A DNA stretch of 64,000 nucleotides, from NCBI RefSeq assembly GCF_004353845.1, contig NZ_CP037864.1, forward strand, positions 62,001 to 126,000, read 5' to 3'. Of the stretch, positions 50,749 to 63,374 are shown one piece after another; positions within the stretch are counted from its first letter, which is position 1; each line of letters opens with the position of its first letter. The position numbers were made by a program, and so were the translations under genes. Source of the stretch: Citrobacter arsenatis. GTDB lineage: Bacteria; Pseudomonadota; Gammaproteobacteria; Enterobacterales; Enterobacteriaceae. The notes beneath the pieces were generated by a model. That model was not told the DNA's origin and did not search any database. It saw only the letters and a program-made list of their open reading frames with translations.

Positions 50749-51549
50749 ATGTATCAGGTTGTTGCGTCTGATTTAGACGGTACGCTGCTTTCTCCCGACC
50801 ATACTTTGTCCCCTTATGCCAAAGAGACGCTGAAGTTATTGACCGCTCGTGGCGTTAACTTCGTGTTTGCGACTGGCCGCCATCATGTTGATGTGGGGCA
50901 AATTCGCGATAACCTCGGCATTAAAACCTACATGATCACGTCCAACGGCGCGCGCGTGCATGATTCTGATGGAAATCTGGTGTTTTCGCATAATCTGGAT
51001 CGCGACATTGCCAGCGACCTGTTTGGCGTAGTGAATGCAAACCCGGACATCGTGACTAACGTTTATCGCGATGACGAGTGGTTTATGAATCGCCATCGTC
51101 CGGACGAAATGCGCTTCTTCAAAGAAGCGGTGTTTAACTATTCACTGTTTGAACCTGCGTTACTGGAGCCGGAAGGCGTCAGCAAAGTGTTTTTCACCAC
51201 CGATTCTCACGAAAGGTTGCTGCCGCTGGAGCAGGCGATTAACGCCCGTTGGGGCGATCGCGTCAACGTCAGCTTCTCTACGCTTACCTGTCTGGAAGTC
51301 ATGGCTGGCGGCGTATCGAAAGGTCATGCACTGGAAGCGGTAGCGAAAGCGATGGGCTACAGCCTGAAAGACTGCATTGCATTTGGCGACGGGATGAATG
51401 ATGCGGAAATGCTCTCCATGGCGGGTAAAGGCTGCATTATGGGCAATGCGCACCAACGCCTGAAGGATCTGCATCCGGAACTGGAAGTCATCGGTCTTAA
51501 TGCTGATGATGCCGTGCCGCACTATCTGCGTGAGCTGTTTTTGCAGTAA
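50749..51549 (+). CDS. yigL: HAD-family sugar phosphatase / PLP phosphatase YigL
   Basis: 266 residues from MYQVVASDLDGTLLSPDHTL. HAD Cof subfamily: motif I DLDGTLL, motif II ITSNGA, motif IV GDGMNDAEML. It dephosphorylates sugar phosphates during glucose-phosphate stress and also pyridoxal phosphate. A TTG 12 bases upstream, nearer the AGAGG ribosome site, is an alternative start. Downstream of pldB by 15 bases. Confidence 0.95.
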   Translation: MYQVVASDLDGTLLSPDHTLSPYAKETLKLLTARGVNFVFATGRHHVDVGQIRDNLGIKTYMITSNGARVHDSDGNLVFSHNLDRDIASDLFGVVNANPDIVTNVYRDDEWFMNRHRPDEMRFFKEAVFNYSLFEPALLEPEGVSKVFFTTDSHERLLPLEQAINARWGDRVNVSFSTLTCLEVMAGGVSKGHALEAVAKAMGYSLKDCIAFGDGMNDAEMLSMAGKGCIMGNAHQRLKDLHPELEVIGLNADDAVPHYLRELFLQ

Positions 51550-51561
51550 TGTCATTGTTCG

Positions 51562-51584
51562 TTAGTTGACCAGTTGTCAACTAA
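51562..51584. promoter_or_regulatory. perfect palindrome at the yigM promoter
   Basis: TTAGTTGAC-CAGTT-GTCAACTAA: 9-bp perfect arms and a 5-base centre, located 10 bases before a -10 box TACAAT (51594-51599) and so over the -35 region of yigM. It looks like an operator. yigM imports biotin, so the biotin repressor BirA is a natural candidate, but the half-site is only loosely like the BirA half-site. Confidence 0.6.
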
Positions 51585-51629
51585 AAACTTCGCTACAATG
51601 GGTGTACCTTTTGTTAAGAGACATCCATT

Positions 51630-52529
51630 GTGGCGTTACTCATCATTACCACAATTCTGTGGGCCTTTTCCTTTAGCCTGTTTGGCGAGTACCTTGCTGG
51701 TCATGTCGATAGCTATTTTGCGGTGCTGGTGCGCGTTGGGCTGGCGGCGCTGGTTTTCCTGCCGTTTCTACGTACCCGCGGACACAGCGTAAAAACGATC
51801 GCGCTGTATATGTTGGTGGGCGCCATGCAGCTTGGCATTATGTATATGCTGAGTTTTCACGCCTATCTGTACCTGACGGTTTCAGAATTGCTGCTCTTTA
51901 CCGTGCTGACGCCGCTCTACATTACGCTGATTTATGACTTGATGAGTGGACGTCGTTTGCGCTGGAGCTATGCCTTCAGTGCGTTGCTGGCGGTGATTGG
52001 CGCGGGGATTATTCGTTATGATCAGGTGACCAGTCACTTCTGGACCGGCCTGCTGCTGGTGCAGTTGTCCAATATCAGCTTTGCCATTGGTATGGTGGGC
52101 TATAAACGTCTGATGGAAACGCGACCAATGCCGCAGCACAATGCCTTTGCCTGGTTTTACATGGGGGCCTTTATAGTGGCAATAGTTGCCTGGTTCATGC
52201 TGGGTAATGCGCAGAAAATGCCTGCAACCACGCTACAGTGGAGTATCCTGGTCTTTCTTGGCGTGGCAGCATCTGGTATTGGTTACTTTATGTGGAACTA
52301 CGGCGCGACTCAGGTGGATGCGGGCACGCTGGGCATCATGAACAATATGCATGTGCCGGCCGGGCTGCTGGTTAACCTGGCTATCTGGCATCAACAGCCT
52401 CATTGGCCAAGCTTCATCATTGGTGCGGCTGTGATAGTGGCCTCACTGTGGGTACATCGAAAGTGGGTCGTTCCGCACTCCGTACAAACGGCAGGTGATC
52501 GCAGGCGTGATTCCGCGCTGAGTGAATAA
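51630..52529 (+). CDS. yigM: EamA-family biotin transporter YigM
   Basis: 299 residues, about ten hydrophobic helices, DMT superfamily. Opens [21 protein letters not shown]. In E. coli YigM is the high-affinity biotin importer. Its last 113 bases overlap the end of metR on the other strand, an arrangement I believe E. coli shares. The -10 TACAAT lies about 30 bases upstream. Confidence 0.94.
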   Translation: MALLIITTILWAFSFSLFGEYLAGHVDSYFAVLVRVGLAALVFLPFLRTRGHSVKTIALYMLVGAMQLGIMYMLSFHAYLYLTVSELLLFTVLTPLYITLIYDLMSGRRLRWSYAFSALLAVIGAGIIRYDQVTSHFWTGLLLVQLSNISFAIGMVGYKRLMETRPMPQHNAFAWFYMGAFIVAIVAWFMLGNAQKMPATTLQWSILVFLGVAASGIGYFMWNYGATQVDAGTLGIMNNMHVPAGLLVNLAIWHQQPHWPSFIIGAAVIVASLWVHRKWVVPHSVQTAGDRRRDSALSE

Positions 52530-53370
52530 ACGCTTCCGTGACCGGCTGTCGCTGCTCGCCATCACGCACGGCGGCGTACAGTCGACTCCACAATCCATCA
52601 CCCAGGGTTTTGGTCACCACCAGGCCCTGGCGTTCAAAACTCTCCACCACCCAGTGTGGTAAAGCCGCAATACCCATTCTGGCTGCAACCATCTGAATCA
52701 GCAGTAAGGTGTTATCCACGCTCTTCAGCGACGGACTAACGCCTGCGGGCTGCAGGAAATGTCGCCAGACGTCCAGTCGACTGCGTTGCACCGGGTAAAT
52801 CAGCAGCGTCTCGCTGGCTAAATCCTCCGGCGTGATTTGCGTTTTGCTGGCCAGCGGATGGTCAGGCGCCAGCACCAGGCGGACTTCAAAATCAAACATC
52901 GGCGAGTAGTGCAATCCGCTGCGCGGCAGAATATCGGAGGTTAACACCAGATCCAGCTCATCCTGTTGTAGTGCCGGTTGCGGATCGAACGTCACGCCGG
53001 ATTTAAAGTCCATCTCCACCTGCGGCCAGTTGGCACGAAAATTCTCCAGCGCGGGCGTCAGCCACTGGATACAGCTGTGGCATTCAATCGCGATTCGCAG
53101 CCGGGTTTGCTGTGGTTCGTTGCATGCCTGTAGCGCACGACCAATTTGCGGCAACACCTGATTGGCTAACTGCAGCAGGATTTCTCCCTGCGGCGTAAAG
53201 CGCAGAGGCTGGCTTTTACGGATAAAAAGTCGAAAGCCAAGGCGCTGCTCCAGATCGCTGAACTGGTGAGAAAGGGCGGATTGGGTCTGATGCAACGTCG
53301 CCGCTGCGGCTGCCAGCGAACCACTATTCCGCAACGCCTGTAGCGTTTTCAGATGTTTAATCTCGATCAT
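52417..53370 (-). CDS. metR: LysR-family regulator of methionine synthesis MetR
   Basis: 317 residues, same as E. coli. N-terminal helix-turn-helix [20 protein letters not shown] with [21 protein letters not shown]-terminal homocysteine-sensing domain. Activates metE and metH and represses itself. Divergent from metE; its 3' end lies inside yigM. Confidence 0.97.
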   Translation of the reverse strand: MIEIKHLKTLQALRNSGSLAAAAATLHQTQSALSHQFSDLEQRLGFRLFIRKSQPLRFTPQGEILLQLANQVLPQIGRALQACNEPQQTRLRIAIECHSCIQWLTPALENFRANWPQVEMDFKSGVTFDPQPALQQDELDLVLTSDILPRSGLHYSPMFDFEVRLVLAPDHPLASKTQITPEDLASETLLIYPVQRSRLDVWRHFLQPAGVSPSLKSVDNTLLLIQMVAARMGIAALPHWVVESFERQGLVVTKTLGDGLWSRLYAAVRDGEQRQPVTEAFIHSARNHACDHLPFVRSAERPTFDVPTVRPLSQPHQ

Positions 53371-53382
53371 GAAAGTCCTTCA
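53370..53382. promoter_or_regulatory. MetR binding site overlapping the metR start
   Basis: TGAA-AGTCC-TTCA, a perfect match to the MetR consensus TGAA-N5-TTCA, covering the first codon of metR. A half site TGAACAAAT follows at 53391-53399. Confidence 0.8.
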
Positions 53383-53433
53383 CTTCGGCATGAACAAATT
53401 GCGCTTGAGGAATATACAGTAACCGCCAATTAT

Positions 53434-53457
53434 GGATGTGTAAACATCTGGACGTCC
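53434..53457. promoter_or_regulatory. three tandem MetJ boxes upstream of metE
   Basis: GGATGTGT, AAACATCT and GGACGTCC, three contiguous 8-mers resembling the met box AGACGTCT. MetJ-SAM repression of metR and metE fits. The third box ends at the base before the ERIC element starts. Confidence 0.75.
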
Positions 53458-53583
53458 AAAACTCGTCATATTTCGACTTGCAGATGCGTTGGCTTCCTCG
53501 CTTACCCCAGTCACTTACTTTAGTAAGCTCCTGGGGATGCGCTGTGTCGCCGCCTTCCTGCAAACCGAACTATTTAGAGTTTT
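53458..53583 (+). repeat. ERIC element in the metE leader
   Basis: 126 bp, same orientation as the pldA one, with termini AAAACTC / GAGTTTT that pair perfectly though they differ from the consensus. Core ACCCCAGTCACTTACTTTAG and TAAGCTCCTGGGG. It fills most of the space between the Met boxes and the metE ribosome site (AGAGGAAG). Confidence 0.92.
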
Positions 53584-53618
53584 TGCTTCAGATTCAATAA
53601 AATAAGAGAGGAAGAAAA

Positions 53619-55880
53619 ATGACAATATTGAATCACACCCTCGGTTTCCCTCGCGTTGGCCTGCGTCGCGAGTTGAAGAAAGCGCAAGAAAGCTACTGGG
53701 CGGGAAATTCCTCCCGTGAAGATTTGCTGACCGTTGGCCGTGAGCTGCGTGCCCGCCACTGGGATCAGCAGAAGCAAGCGGGCGTTGACCTGCTGCCGGT
53801 AGGCGATTTTGCCTGGTACGATCACGTCCTGACCACCAGTCTGTTGCTCGGCAACGTTCCGGCTCGTCACCAGAATAAAGACGGCTCCGTCGATATAGAC
53901 ACCTTATTCCGTATTGGCCGTGGCCGCGCACCAACGGGTGAACCCGCGGCGGCGGCAGAAATGACCAAATGGTTTAACACCAACTATCACTATATGGTGC
54001 CAGAGTTCACCAAAGGTCAGCAGTTCAAACTGACCTGGACTCAACTGCTGGATGAAGTGGACGAAGCGCTGGCGCTTGGTCACAAGGTCAAGCCTGTGCT
54101 GCTGGGACCGGTAACTTATCTGTGGCTGGGGAAAGTGAAGGGCGAACAGTTTGATCGCCTGAGCCTGTTGAACGATATTCTGCCAGTTTACCAGCAGGTG
54201 CTGGCGGAGCTGGCAAAACGCGGTATCGAGTGGGTACAAATCGACGAACCCGCGCTGGTGCTGGAGCTGCCGCAAGCGTGGCTGAACGCCTTTCAACCGG
54301 CTTATGACGCCCTGCAGGGCCAGGTGAAACTACTGCTTACCACCTACTTCGAAGGCGTAACGCCAAATCTGGATACCATTACCGCGTTGCCGGTGCAGGG
54401 GCTGCACGTTGACTTCGTGCACGGCAAAGATGATGTCGCCGAGCTGCACAAGCGTCTGCCTGCCGACTGGCTGTTGTCAGCGGGTTTGGTGAACGGTCGC
54501 AACGTCTGGCGTGCCGATCTCAGCGAAAAATATGCGCAAATTAAAGATATCGTCGGGAAACGTAACCTGTGGGTAGCTTCTTCCTGTTCGCTGCTGCACA
54601 GCCCAATCGATCTCAGTGTGGAAACCCGCCTTGATGCAGAAGTGAAGAGCTGGTTTGCCTTCGCGCTGCAAAAATGTGGCGAGCTGGCTCTGCTGCGCGA
54701 TGCGTTGAACAGCGGTGATACGGCGGCAATTGTGGAATGGAGCGCACCGATTCAGGCGCGTCGTCACTCTACCCGCGTACACAACGCTGCAGTGGAAAAA
54801 CGTCTGGCGGCGATCACCGCGCAGGACAGTCAGCGCGCCAACGCTTACCCGGTTCGTGCCGAGGCGCAACGTGCGCGCTTTAATCTGCCGGCATGGCCGA
54901 CCACCACCATCGGTTCATTCCCGCAAACTACCGAAATTCGCGGCCTGCGTCTGGACTTCAAAAAGGGCAACCTGGATGCCGGTAATTATCGCACCGGTAT
55001 TGCGGAACATATCAAACAGGCGATCGTTGAACAAGAACGTCTGGGGCTCGATGTGCTGGTGCACGGTGAAGCCGAACGTAACGACATGGTGGAATATTTT
55101 GGCGAACACCTGGACGGTTTCGTCTTTACCCAAAACGGTTGGGTGCAGAGCTACGGTTCTCGCTGTGTGAAGCCGCCGGTGGTAATTGGCGATGTCAGCC
55201 GCCCGGAAGCGATCACCGTGGAGTGGGCGAAGTATGCCCAGTCGCTGACCGACAAACCGGTAAAAGGCATGCTGACGGGTCCGGTGACCATTCTCTGCTG
55301 GTCATTCCCGCGTGAAGACGTGACCCGTGAAACCATCGCTAAGCAGATTGCGCTGGCGCTGCGTGACGAGGTGGCCGATCTGGAAGCTGCGGGTATTGGC
55401 ATCATCCAGATTGATGAACCAGCGCTGCGCGAAGGTCTGCCGCTGCGCCGCAGCGACTGGGCGGCGTATCTGGAGTGGGGCGTGGAAGCCTTCCGTATTA
55501 ACGCGGCGGTGGCGAAGGATGAAACCCAGATCCACACCCACATGTGTTACTGCGAGTTCAATGACATCATGGACTCCATTGCGGCGCTGGATGCGGACGT
55601 GATCACCATTGAGACATCACGTTCTGATATGGAACTGCTGGAATCGTTTGAAGAGTTCGACTATCCGAACGAAATCGGGCCGGGCGTCTACGATATTCAC
55701 TCACCGAACGTCCCGAGCGTGGAGTGGATTGAAGCCCTGCTGAAGAAAGCTGAGCAGCGTATTCCGGCTGAGCGTCTGTGGGTGAACCCGGACTGTGGCC
55801 TGAAAACGCGCGGCTGGCCGGAAACGCGTGCGGCGCTGGCGAACATGGTCAAAGCGGCGCAGAATCTGCGTCAGGCGTAA
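53619..55880 (+). CDS. metE: cobalamin-independent methionine synthase
   Basis: 753 residues as in E. coli. Transfers methyl from 5-methyltetrahydropteroyltriglutamate to homocysteine. Two related barrels: the N-terminal copy starts [20 protein letters not shown], the C-terminal catalytic copy near [19 protein letters not shown]. Zinc ligands are seen in [13 protein letters not shown] (His and Cys), the Glu in [13 protein letters not shown] and the last Cys in [13 protein letters not shown]. Regulated by MetR, MetJ and probably folded leader RNA. Confidence 0.98.
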   Translation: MTILNHTLGFPRVGLRRELKKAQESYWAGNSSREDLLTVGRELRARHWDQQKQAGVDLLPVGDFAWYDHVLTTSLLLGNVPARHQNKDGSVDIDTLFRIGRGRAPTGEPAAAAEMTKWFNTNYHYMVPEFTKGQQFKLTWTQLLDEVDEALALGHKVKPVLLGPVTYLWLGKVKGEQFDRLSLLNDILPVYQQVLAELAKRGIEWVQIDEPALVLELPQAWLNAFQPAYDALQGQVKLLLTTYFEGVTPNLDTITALPVQGLHVDFVHGKDDVAELHKRLPADWLLSAGLVNGRNVWRADLSEKYAQIKDIVGKRNLWVASSCSLLHSPIDLSVETRLDAEVKSWFAFALQKCGELALLRDALNSGDTAAIVEWSAPIQARRHSTRVHNAAVEKRLAAITAQDSQRANAYPVRAEAQRARFNLPAWPTTTIGSFPQTTEIRGLRLDFKKGNLDAGNYRTGIAEHIKQAIVEQERLGLDVLVHGEAERNDMVEYFGEHLDGFVFTQNGWVQSYGSRCVKPPVVIGDVSRPEAITVEWAKYAQSLTDKPVKGMLTGPVTILCWSFPREDVTRETIAKQIALALRDEVADLEAAGIGIIQIDEPALREGLPLRRSDWAAYLEWGVEAFRINAAVAKDETQIHTHMCYCEFNDIMDSIAALDADVITIETSRSDMELLESFEEFDYPNEIGPGVYDIHSPNVPSVEWIEALLKKAEQRIPAERLWVNPDCGLKTRGWPETRAALANMVKAAQNLRQA

Positions 55881-55887
55881 CTCGCTG

Positions 55888-55969
55888 CCCGGGAAGCGCT
55901 GGCGCTTGCCCGGGTTATTGGAAATCGCAACAGTGGTAGGCCCGGTAAGGTGTTGCCGCCACCGGGCAA
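55888..55969. repeat. REP pair between metE and dlhH
   Basis: CCCGGGAAGCGCTGGCGC with TTGCCCGGG (55888-55914), then GTAGGCCCGGTAAGGTG with GCCACCGGGCAA (55936-55969). Between convergent genes. Confidence 0.85.
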
Positions 55970-55976
55970 TTAATGT

Positions 55977-56783
55977 TTATTTCTTCCCGCTGTATTGCGC
56001 GAACCACTCCAGCATCCTCTGCCAGCCATCTTTCGCGGACTCTTCGTGGTAGCTCGGGCGATAATCGGCGTTGAACGCATGTCCGGCATCGGGATAGACC
56101 ACAATTTCCGCTTTTGCATTGGCGGCGCGCAGCGCCTGACGCATTGTTTCCACGGTATCTTGCGGAATACTGGTGTCCTGTCCGCCATACAGTCCCAGAA
56201 CGGGGGCGTTGAGATCGGTCGCGATATCAACGGGATGTTTCGGCGAATTGAGGGTTTTATCGCCCACCAGTTTGCCATACCACGCTACTGCCGCTTTTAA
56301 CTGCGGATTATGAGCGGCATAGAGCCAGGTAATGCGTCCACCCCAGCAAAATCCGGTGATCATCAACTGGTGAGCATCTCCTCCGTTGCGGGAGGCCCAG
56401 CTGGCGACGTGGTCGAGATCGGCCAGTACCTGAGAGTCAGGCACTTTGGCGACAAGACCGCTGAGCAGCGTAGGGATATCGGCAAAGTCATTGGGATCGC
56501 CTTCGCGAAAATAGAGTTCCGGTGCGATAGCCAGATACCCTTCCAGAGCCAGACGGCGGCAAACGTCACGAATGTGTTCATGAATGCCAAAAATCTCCTG
56601 CACGACAATGACCACTGGCAGCGAGCCATCGGACTGTTTTGGTCGTGCGTGATACGCCGGCATATCATCGCCTTGTGAAGGTATGGACGTTACTCCGGAG
56701 ATAATGGCGTTATCTGAAGTGTGGACCGTGGTAGACGTCGGTGGAGATACAGCAGGTGCAAAGCCAGATTGTCGTGTTGTCAT
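55977..56783 (-). CDS. dlhH: dienelactone hydrolase family protein DlhH
   Basis: Also ysgA. 268 residues (E. coli about 271). Alpha/beta hydrolase whose nucleophile is a cysteine in MITGFCWGGRITWLY near residue 145; the Asp is in YGGQDTSIP and the His in PDAGHAFNADY, completing Cys-Asp-His. The N-terminal about 45 residues are an extension with a conserved TSDNAIISG stretch. Physiological substrate unknown. Convergent with metE. Confidence 0.93.
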   Translation of the reverse strand: MTTRQSGFAPAVSPPTSTTVHTSDNAIISGVTSIPSQGDDMPAYHARPKQSDGSLPVVIVVQEIFGIHEHIRDVCRRLALEGYLAIAPELYFREGDPNDFADIPTLLSGLVAKVPDSQVLADLDHVASWASRNGGDAHQLMITGFCWGGRITWLYAAHNPQLKAAVAWYGKLVGDKTLNSPKHPVDIATDLNAPVLGLYGGQDTSIPQDTVETMRQALRAANAKAEIVVYPDAGHAFNADYRPSYHEESAKDGWQRMLEWFAQYSGKK

Positions 56784-56908
56784 GGTATTCTCCGTACCCT
56801 TAAATATTCAGCCAAAAAGCGCATTGTTAACTATAGACACATGCAACGAACCACATTGCCTTAAACGGTCTATCTTTTGTGCAGGGCTTCCTTACATCGC
56901 ATCGTTTA

Positions 56909-56924
56909 TGTGATTTGCATCACT
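56909..56924. promoter_or_regulatory. CRP site 1 of udp
   Basis: TGTGA-TTTGCA-TCACT, near-perfect CRP site, upstream member of a pair as in the E. coli udp control region. Confidence 0.85.
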
Positions 56925-56960
56925 ATTTAATGGTAATTGAATGCAATTGATTTACATCAT

Positions 56961-56976
56961 AGTGATGACTGTCACG
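56961..56976. promoter_or_regulatory. CRP site 2 of udp, with CytR region between
   Basis: AGTGA-TGACTG-TCACG. The two CRP sites are 52 bp apart centre to centre; the intervening sequence contains TGCAATTGA-type CytR half sites. If site 2 is at -41.5, RNA would start near 57010. Confidence 0.75.
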
Positions 56977-57048
56977 AAAATATGTTTATGCCTTCGGTAA
57001 AGTGTGTTTTTGCTTCTTCTGACAAAACCGATTCACAGAGGAGTTTTT

Positions 57049-57810
57049 ATGTCTAAGTCTGATGTTTTTCATCTCGGCCTCACTAAGAACGATTTACAAG
57101 GGGCTACGCTTGCTATCGTCCCTGGCGACCCGGAGCGTGTGGAAAAGATCGCCGCGCTGATGGATAAGCCGGTTAAGCTGGCATCCCATCGCGAGTTCAC
57201 GACCTGGCGTGCTGAGCTGGATGGTAAAGCCGTGATCGTGTGCTCTACCGGTATCGGTGGCCCGTCCACCTCTATTGCCGTAGAAGAACTGGCACAACTG
57301 GGCATTCGTACCTTCCTGCGTATCGGTACGACTGGCGCAATTCAGCCTCATATCAACGTGGGTGATGTACTGGTTACCACGGCATCCGTTCGTCTGGACG
57401 GTGCAAGCCTGCACTTCGCGCCAATGGAGTTCCCGGCCGTTGCGGACTTCGAGTGCACCACCGCGCTGGTGGAAGCAGCGAAATCTATCGGTGCCACTAC
57501 TCATGTGGGCGTTACCGCATCTTCTGACACCTTCTACCCGGGCCAGGAGCGTTATGACACCTTCTCTGGTCGCGTCGTGAGCCGTTTCAAAGGCTCAATG
57601 GAAGAATGGCAGTCTATGGGCGTCATGAACTATGAAATGGAATCTGCGACGCTACTGACCATGTGTGCAAGCCAGGGTCTGCGTGCCGGTATGGTCGCGG
57701 GTGTTATCGTGAACCGTACTCAGCAAGAGATCCCTAATGCGGAAACGATGAAACAAACGGAAAGCCACGCGGTGAAAATCGTGGTGGAAGCCGCGCGCCG
57801 TTTACTGTAA
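57049..57810 (+). CDS. udp: uridine phosphorylase
   Basis: 253 residues from the ATG after AGAGGAGT; a 15-residue upstream extension is rejected. Cleaves uridine to uracil and ribose-1-phosphate; cytosolic hexamer. Family marks: [12 protein letters not shown] near residue 25 and [19 protein letters not shown] near 70; MEWQ-type substrate region [22 protein letters not shown]-activated, CytR-repressed. Confidence 0.97.
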   Translation: MSKSDVFHLGLTKNDLQGATLAIVPGDPERVEKIAALMDKPVKLASHREFTTWRAELDGKAVIVCSTGIGGPSTSIAVEELAQLGIRTFLRIGTTGAIQPHINVGDVLVTTASVRLDGASLHFAPMEFPAVADFECTTALVEAAKSIGATTHVGVTASSDTFYPGQERYDTFSGRVVSRFKGSMEEWQSMGVMNYEMESATLLTMCASQGLRAGMVAGVIVNRTQQEIPNAETMKQTESHAVKIVVEAARRLL

Positions 57811-57825
57811 TTCTCCCGTCTATTC

Positions 57826-57852
57826 AAAAAGGCCGACGCGTTCGGCCTTTTT
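57826..57852. terminator. udp terminator
   Basis: AAAAAGGCCGA-CGCG-TTCGGCCTTTTT, perfect and with A and T tails, 15 bases after udp. Confidence 0.93.
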
Positions 57853-57950
57853 ATTTTGCGTAGTGCCTCGCAGGAATTCCTTTTAAACTGGACGTTTATA
57901 CAGCACAATTCTATTTTGTGCAGGTAAGTCGTTGCTGTAAGGGGGGCGTT

Positions 57951-59381
57951 GTGGATATTTCAATTATGATGAGTGCCGTGCTGGCGTTAGCTGCAGGGCT
58001 GCTGGTGGGGTGGCTGGCAACTAAAGCGCATGCCGACCGGATCCGTGCCGACCTCATCGAAGAGCGACGTGAACTGGATATTGCGCTAAGCGCCGCCCGC
58101 CAGCAGCTCTCTCAGGAAGCTCACTGGCGTGATGAGTGCGAACTACTCAATAACGAATTGCGCAGCCTGCACAGCATCAACACCTCTCTCGAAGCCGATC
58201 TCCGCGAAGTCACTACCCGGCTGGAAGCAACGCAGCAGCATGCGGAAGATAAAATCCGCCAGATGATCAACAGCGAACAGCGCCTGAGCGAACAGTTTGA
58301 AAATTTGGCGAACCGTATTTTTGAGCACAGCAACCGCCGTGTAGATGAGCAAAATCGCCAGAGTCTGAACAGCCTGCTGGCACCGCTTCGCGAACAACTG
58401 GACGGTTTTCGTCGCCAGGTTCAGGATAGCTTTGGTAAAGAGGCGCAAGAGCGCCATACCCTGGCGCATGAAATTCGTAATCTCCAGCAACTGAACGCGC
58501 AGATGGCGCAGGAAGCGGTAAACCTGACGCGGGCTTTAAAAGGCGATAACAAAACGCAGGGCAACTGGGGGGAGGTCGTACTCACGCGGGTGCTTGAGGC
58601 TTCCGGTCTGCGCGAAGGCTATGAATACGAAACTCAGGTCAGCATCGAGAACGACGCCCGTTCGCGGATGCAGCCCGATGTCATCGTCCGGCTACCGCAG
58701 GGTAAAGATGTGGTGATCGACGCGAAAATGACGCTGGTCGCCTATGAACGCTATTTTAACGCTGAAGATGAATACACCCGCGAGAGCGCGTTACAGGAGC
58801 ACATTGCCTCGGTGCGAAACCATATCCGTCTGCTGGGGCGCAAAGACTATCAACAGCTTCCGGGGCTGCGCACACTTGACTATGTGCTGATGTTTATCCC
58901 CGTTGAGCCTGCTTTTTTACTGGCGCTCGACAGGCAGCCCGAACTGATTACCGAAGCGCTTAGAAATAACATTATGTTGGTGAGTCCTACCACGCTGTTG
59001 GTGGCGTTGCGCACGATCGCCAACCTGTGGCGCTACGAGCATCAGAGCCGTAATGCGCAACAAATTGCCGATCGGGCCAGCAAACTTTATGACAAGATGC
59101 GGCTGTTTGTGGATGATATGTCGGCAATTGGTCAAAGCCTGGATAAAGCCCAGGATAACTACCGACAGGCAATGAAAAAACTTTCCTCAGGTCGTGGGAA
59201 TGTCTTGTCGCAGGCAGAAGCATTTCGCAGTTTAGGAGTGGAAATTAAACGCGAGATTAATCCTGAGCTGGCTGAACAAGCCACTACGCAGGATGAAGAG
59301 TACCGCTTGCGCTCGGTCCCTGAGACGCAACAGGATGAGCCTTACCCTGATGATGAAGCGGTAAATCAGCAATCAAACTAG
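57951..59381 (+). CDS. rmuC: DNA recombination protein RmuC
   Basis: 476 residues from the GTG at 57951 after AAGGGGGG (E. coli 475); the ATG-like earlier frame is not conserved. One N-terminal membrane helix (about residues 6-24), a long coiled coil (ELDIALSAARQQL to about 190), then a PD-(D/E)XK-like core with QPDVIVRLPQGKDVVIDAKM as the catalytic stretch. It limits inversion at short inverted repeats. The first 40 residues differ from E. coli more than the rest. Confidence 0.95.
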   Translation: MDISIMMSAVLALAAGLLVGWLATKAHADRIRADLIEERRELDIALSAARQQLSQEAHWRDECELLNNELRSLHSINTSLEADLREVTTRLEATQQHAEDKIRQMINSEQRLSEQFENLANRIFEHSNRRVDEQNRQSLNSLLAPLREQLDGFRRQVQDSFGKEAQERHTLAHEIRNLQQLNAQMAQEAVNLTRALKGDNKTQGNWGEVVLTRVLEASGLREGYEYETQVSIENDARSRMQPDVIVRLPQGKDVVIDAKMTLVAYERYFNAEDEYTRESALQEHIASVRNHIRLLGRKDYQQLPGLRTLDYVLMFIPVEPAFLLALDRQPELITEALRNNIMLVSPTTLLVALRTIANLWRYEHQSRNAQQIADRASKLYDKMRLFVDDMSAIGQSLDKAQDNYRQAMKKLSSGRGNVLSQAEAFRSLGVEIKREINPELAEQATTQDEEYRLRSVPETQQDEPYPDDEAVNQQSN

Positions 59382-59475
59382 TCCGTTTGGGGTAGTTGAA
59401 CCGGGCAGAAGGGTAGGGCAAATTGGCCCAATCTGTTACACTTCTCGAACATTTTTTGGATGAGCAGGCACTGAG

Positions 59476-60231
59476 ATGGTGGATAATTCACAAGAAACGA
59501 CGCACTTTGGCTTTCAGACCGTCGCTAAAGAGCAGAAAGCTGACATGGTGGCCCACGTTTTTCATTCTGTGGCGTCTAAATATGACGTTATGAATGACTT
59601 AATGTCATTTGGCATTCATCGTTTGTGGAAGCGCTTCACCATTGACTGTAGTGGCGTGCGTCGCGGGCAAACCGTTCTCGATTTGGCGGGGGGTACGGGC
59701 GATCTGACGGCGAAATTCTCTCGCATGGTAGGCGAAACCGGCAAAGTTGTGCTGGCGGATATCAATGACTCAATGCTCAAAATGGGTCGCGAAAAGCTGC
59801 GTAATATCGGCGTAGTGGGTAACGTTGAGTACGTTCAAGCGAACGCGGAAGCACTCCCTTTCCCTGACAACACGTTTGACTGCATCACCATCTCTTTCGG
59901 TCTGCGCAACGTAACGGATAAAGACAAAGCATTACGCTCCATGTATCGCGTATTGAAGCCGGGCGGACGTTTACTGGTGCTGGAGTTCTCCAAACCGATT
60001 ATCGAACCGCTGAGCAAAGCCTACGACGCATACTCTTTCCACGTTCTGCCGCGCATTGGTTCTATGGTGGCAAGTGACGCAGACAGTTATCGCTATTTGG
60101 CGGAGTCCATCCGCATGCATCCCGATCAGGACACTTTAAAAGCAATGATGCAAGATGCCGGGTTCGAAAGCGTTGATTACTACAACCTGACGGCAGGTGT
60201 CGTTGCGCTGCATCGTGGTTACAAGTTCTGA
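59476..60231 (+). CDS. ubiE: ubiquinone/menaquinone C-methyltransferase
   Basis: 251 residues as in E. coli. SAM-dependent C-methylation of demethylmenaquinol and 2-polyprenyl-6-methoxy-benzoquinol. SAM motif [15 protein letters not shown] near residue 75; [17 protein letters not shown] and [17 protein letters not shown] are UbiE family signatures. First of ubiE-ubiJ-ubiB. Upstream (59382-59475) has a plausible promoter that I cannot define exactly. Confidence 0.97.
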   Translation: MVDNSQETTHFGFQTVAKEQKADMVAHVFHSVASKYDVMNDLMSFGIHRLWKRFTIDCSGVRRGQTVLDLAGGTGDLTAKFSRMVGETGKVVLADINDSMLKMGREKLRNIGVVGNVEYVQANAEALPFPDNTFDCITISFGLRNVTDKDKALRSMYRVLKPGGRLLVLEFSKPIIEPLSKAYDAYSFHVLPRIGSMVASDADSYRYLAESIRMHPDQDTLKAMMQDAGFESVDYYNLTAGVVALHRGYKF

Positions 60232-60244
60232 CAGGAGATTGGGG

Positions 60245-62487
<2,243 letters not shown>

Positions 62488-62519
62488 ATTTTTCATCGCC
62501 CAAGGCAGGTCGTGTAACG

Positions 62520-62525
62520 TATACT
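62520..62525 (+). promoter_or_regulatory. -10 box of the tat operon
   Basis: TATACT, about 40 bases before the tatA start codon and after the ubiB stop. No good -35 is seen 17 bases upstream; tat genes may also be read from ubiB. Confidence 0.5.
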
Positions 62526-62565
62526 ACGGCCTTATTAATTCATCATCTATGACAGAGGAACATGT

Positions 62566-62820
62566 ATGGGTGGTATCAGTATTTGGCAGTTGTTGATCAT
62601 TGCCGTCATCGTTGTACTGCTATTTGGCACCAAGAAACTCGGCTCCATCGGTTCCGATCTTGGCGCGTCGATTAAAGGCTTCAAAAAAGCGATGGGTGAT
62701 GATGAGCCTAAGCAAGATAAAACCAGCCAGGATGCTGATTTTACTGCTAAATCCATCACCGATAAGCAGGGCGAAGTGAAAAAGGAAGACGCCAAAAGCC
62801 AAGATAAAGAGCAGGTGTAA
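62566..62820 (+). CDS. tatA: Sec-independent translocase subunit TatA
   Basis: 84 residues (E. coli 89). N-terminal membrane helix [20 protein letters not shown], hinge, amphipathic helix ([20 protein letters not shown]), and a polar tail that is five residues shorter than in E. coli. TatA oligomers form the pore for folded twin-arginine substrates. Start preceded by AGAGGAACAT. Confidence 0.97.
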   Translation: MGGISIWQLLIIAVIVVLLFGTKKLGSIGSDLGASIKGFKKAMGDDEPKQDKTSQDADFTAKSITDKQGEVKKEDAKSQDKEQV

Positions 62821-62823
62821 TCC

Positions 62824-63372
62824 GTGTTTGATATCGGTTTTAGCGAACTGTTATTGGTGTTCGTTATCGGCCTCATCGTCCTGGGGCCGCAACGACTACC
62901 CGTAGCGGTAAAAACGGTTGCTGGCTGGGTTCGTGCTTTACGTTCCCTGGCGACTACTGTTCAGAATGAACTGACCCAGGAGCTTAAGCTTCAGGAGTTT
63001 CAGGACAGCCTGAAAAAAGTAGAGAAAGCGAGCCTGACAAATCTGACCCCGGAGCTGAAAGCTTCAATGGATGAGCTGCGTGAAGCGGCGGAGTCGATGA
63101 AGCGTTCTTACAGCGTGCACGATCCTGAGAAAGCGAGCGATGAAGCGCACACTATCCATAATCCGGTGGTGAAAGAAGGTGACGCGCAGCGTGAAGGGGT
63201 CACCCCTGCCGCCGCTGAAAACCAGGCCAGTTCGCCGGAGCAAAAACCGGAATCCACGGGTGCTAAAACGCCAGAGCCGACGGAAAACACTTCCGCCACG
63301 TTGATGGATGCAGAAAAGAAAGCTGCCGCACCTGTTGTCGAATCCTCCCCCTCGTCGAGTGATAAACCGTAA
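62824..63372 (+). CDS. tatB: Tat translocase subunit TatB
   Basis: 182 residues from GTG at 62824. Membrane helix [20 protein letters not shown] with the conserved Glu8 and Pro22 region, an amphipathic helix, then a long charged, poorly conserved tail rich in Glu, Pro and Ser. Forms the substrate-receptor complex with TatC. Confidence 0.97.
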   Translation: MFDIGFSELLLVFVIGLIVLGPQRLPVAVKTVAGWVRALRSLATTVQNELTQELKLQEFQDSLKKVEKASLTNLTPELKASMDELREAAESMKRSYSVHDPEKASDEAHTIHNPVVKEGDAQREGVTPAAAENQASSPEQKPESTGAKTPEPTENTSATLMDAEKKAAAPVVESSPSSSDKP

Positions 63373-63374
63373 AC

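Noticed and set aside
52417..52529. Frame error suspected from the yigM/metR overlap
   Set aside because: Both proteins keep full family length and conserved ends, so the convergent overlap is genuine.
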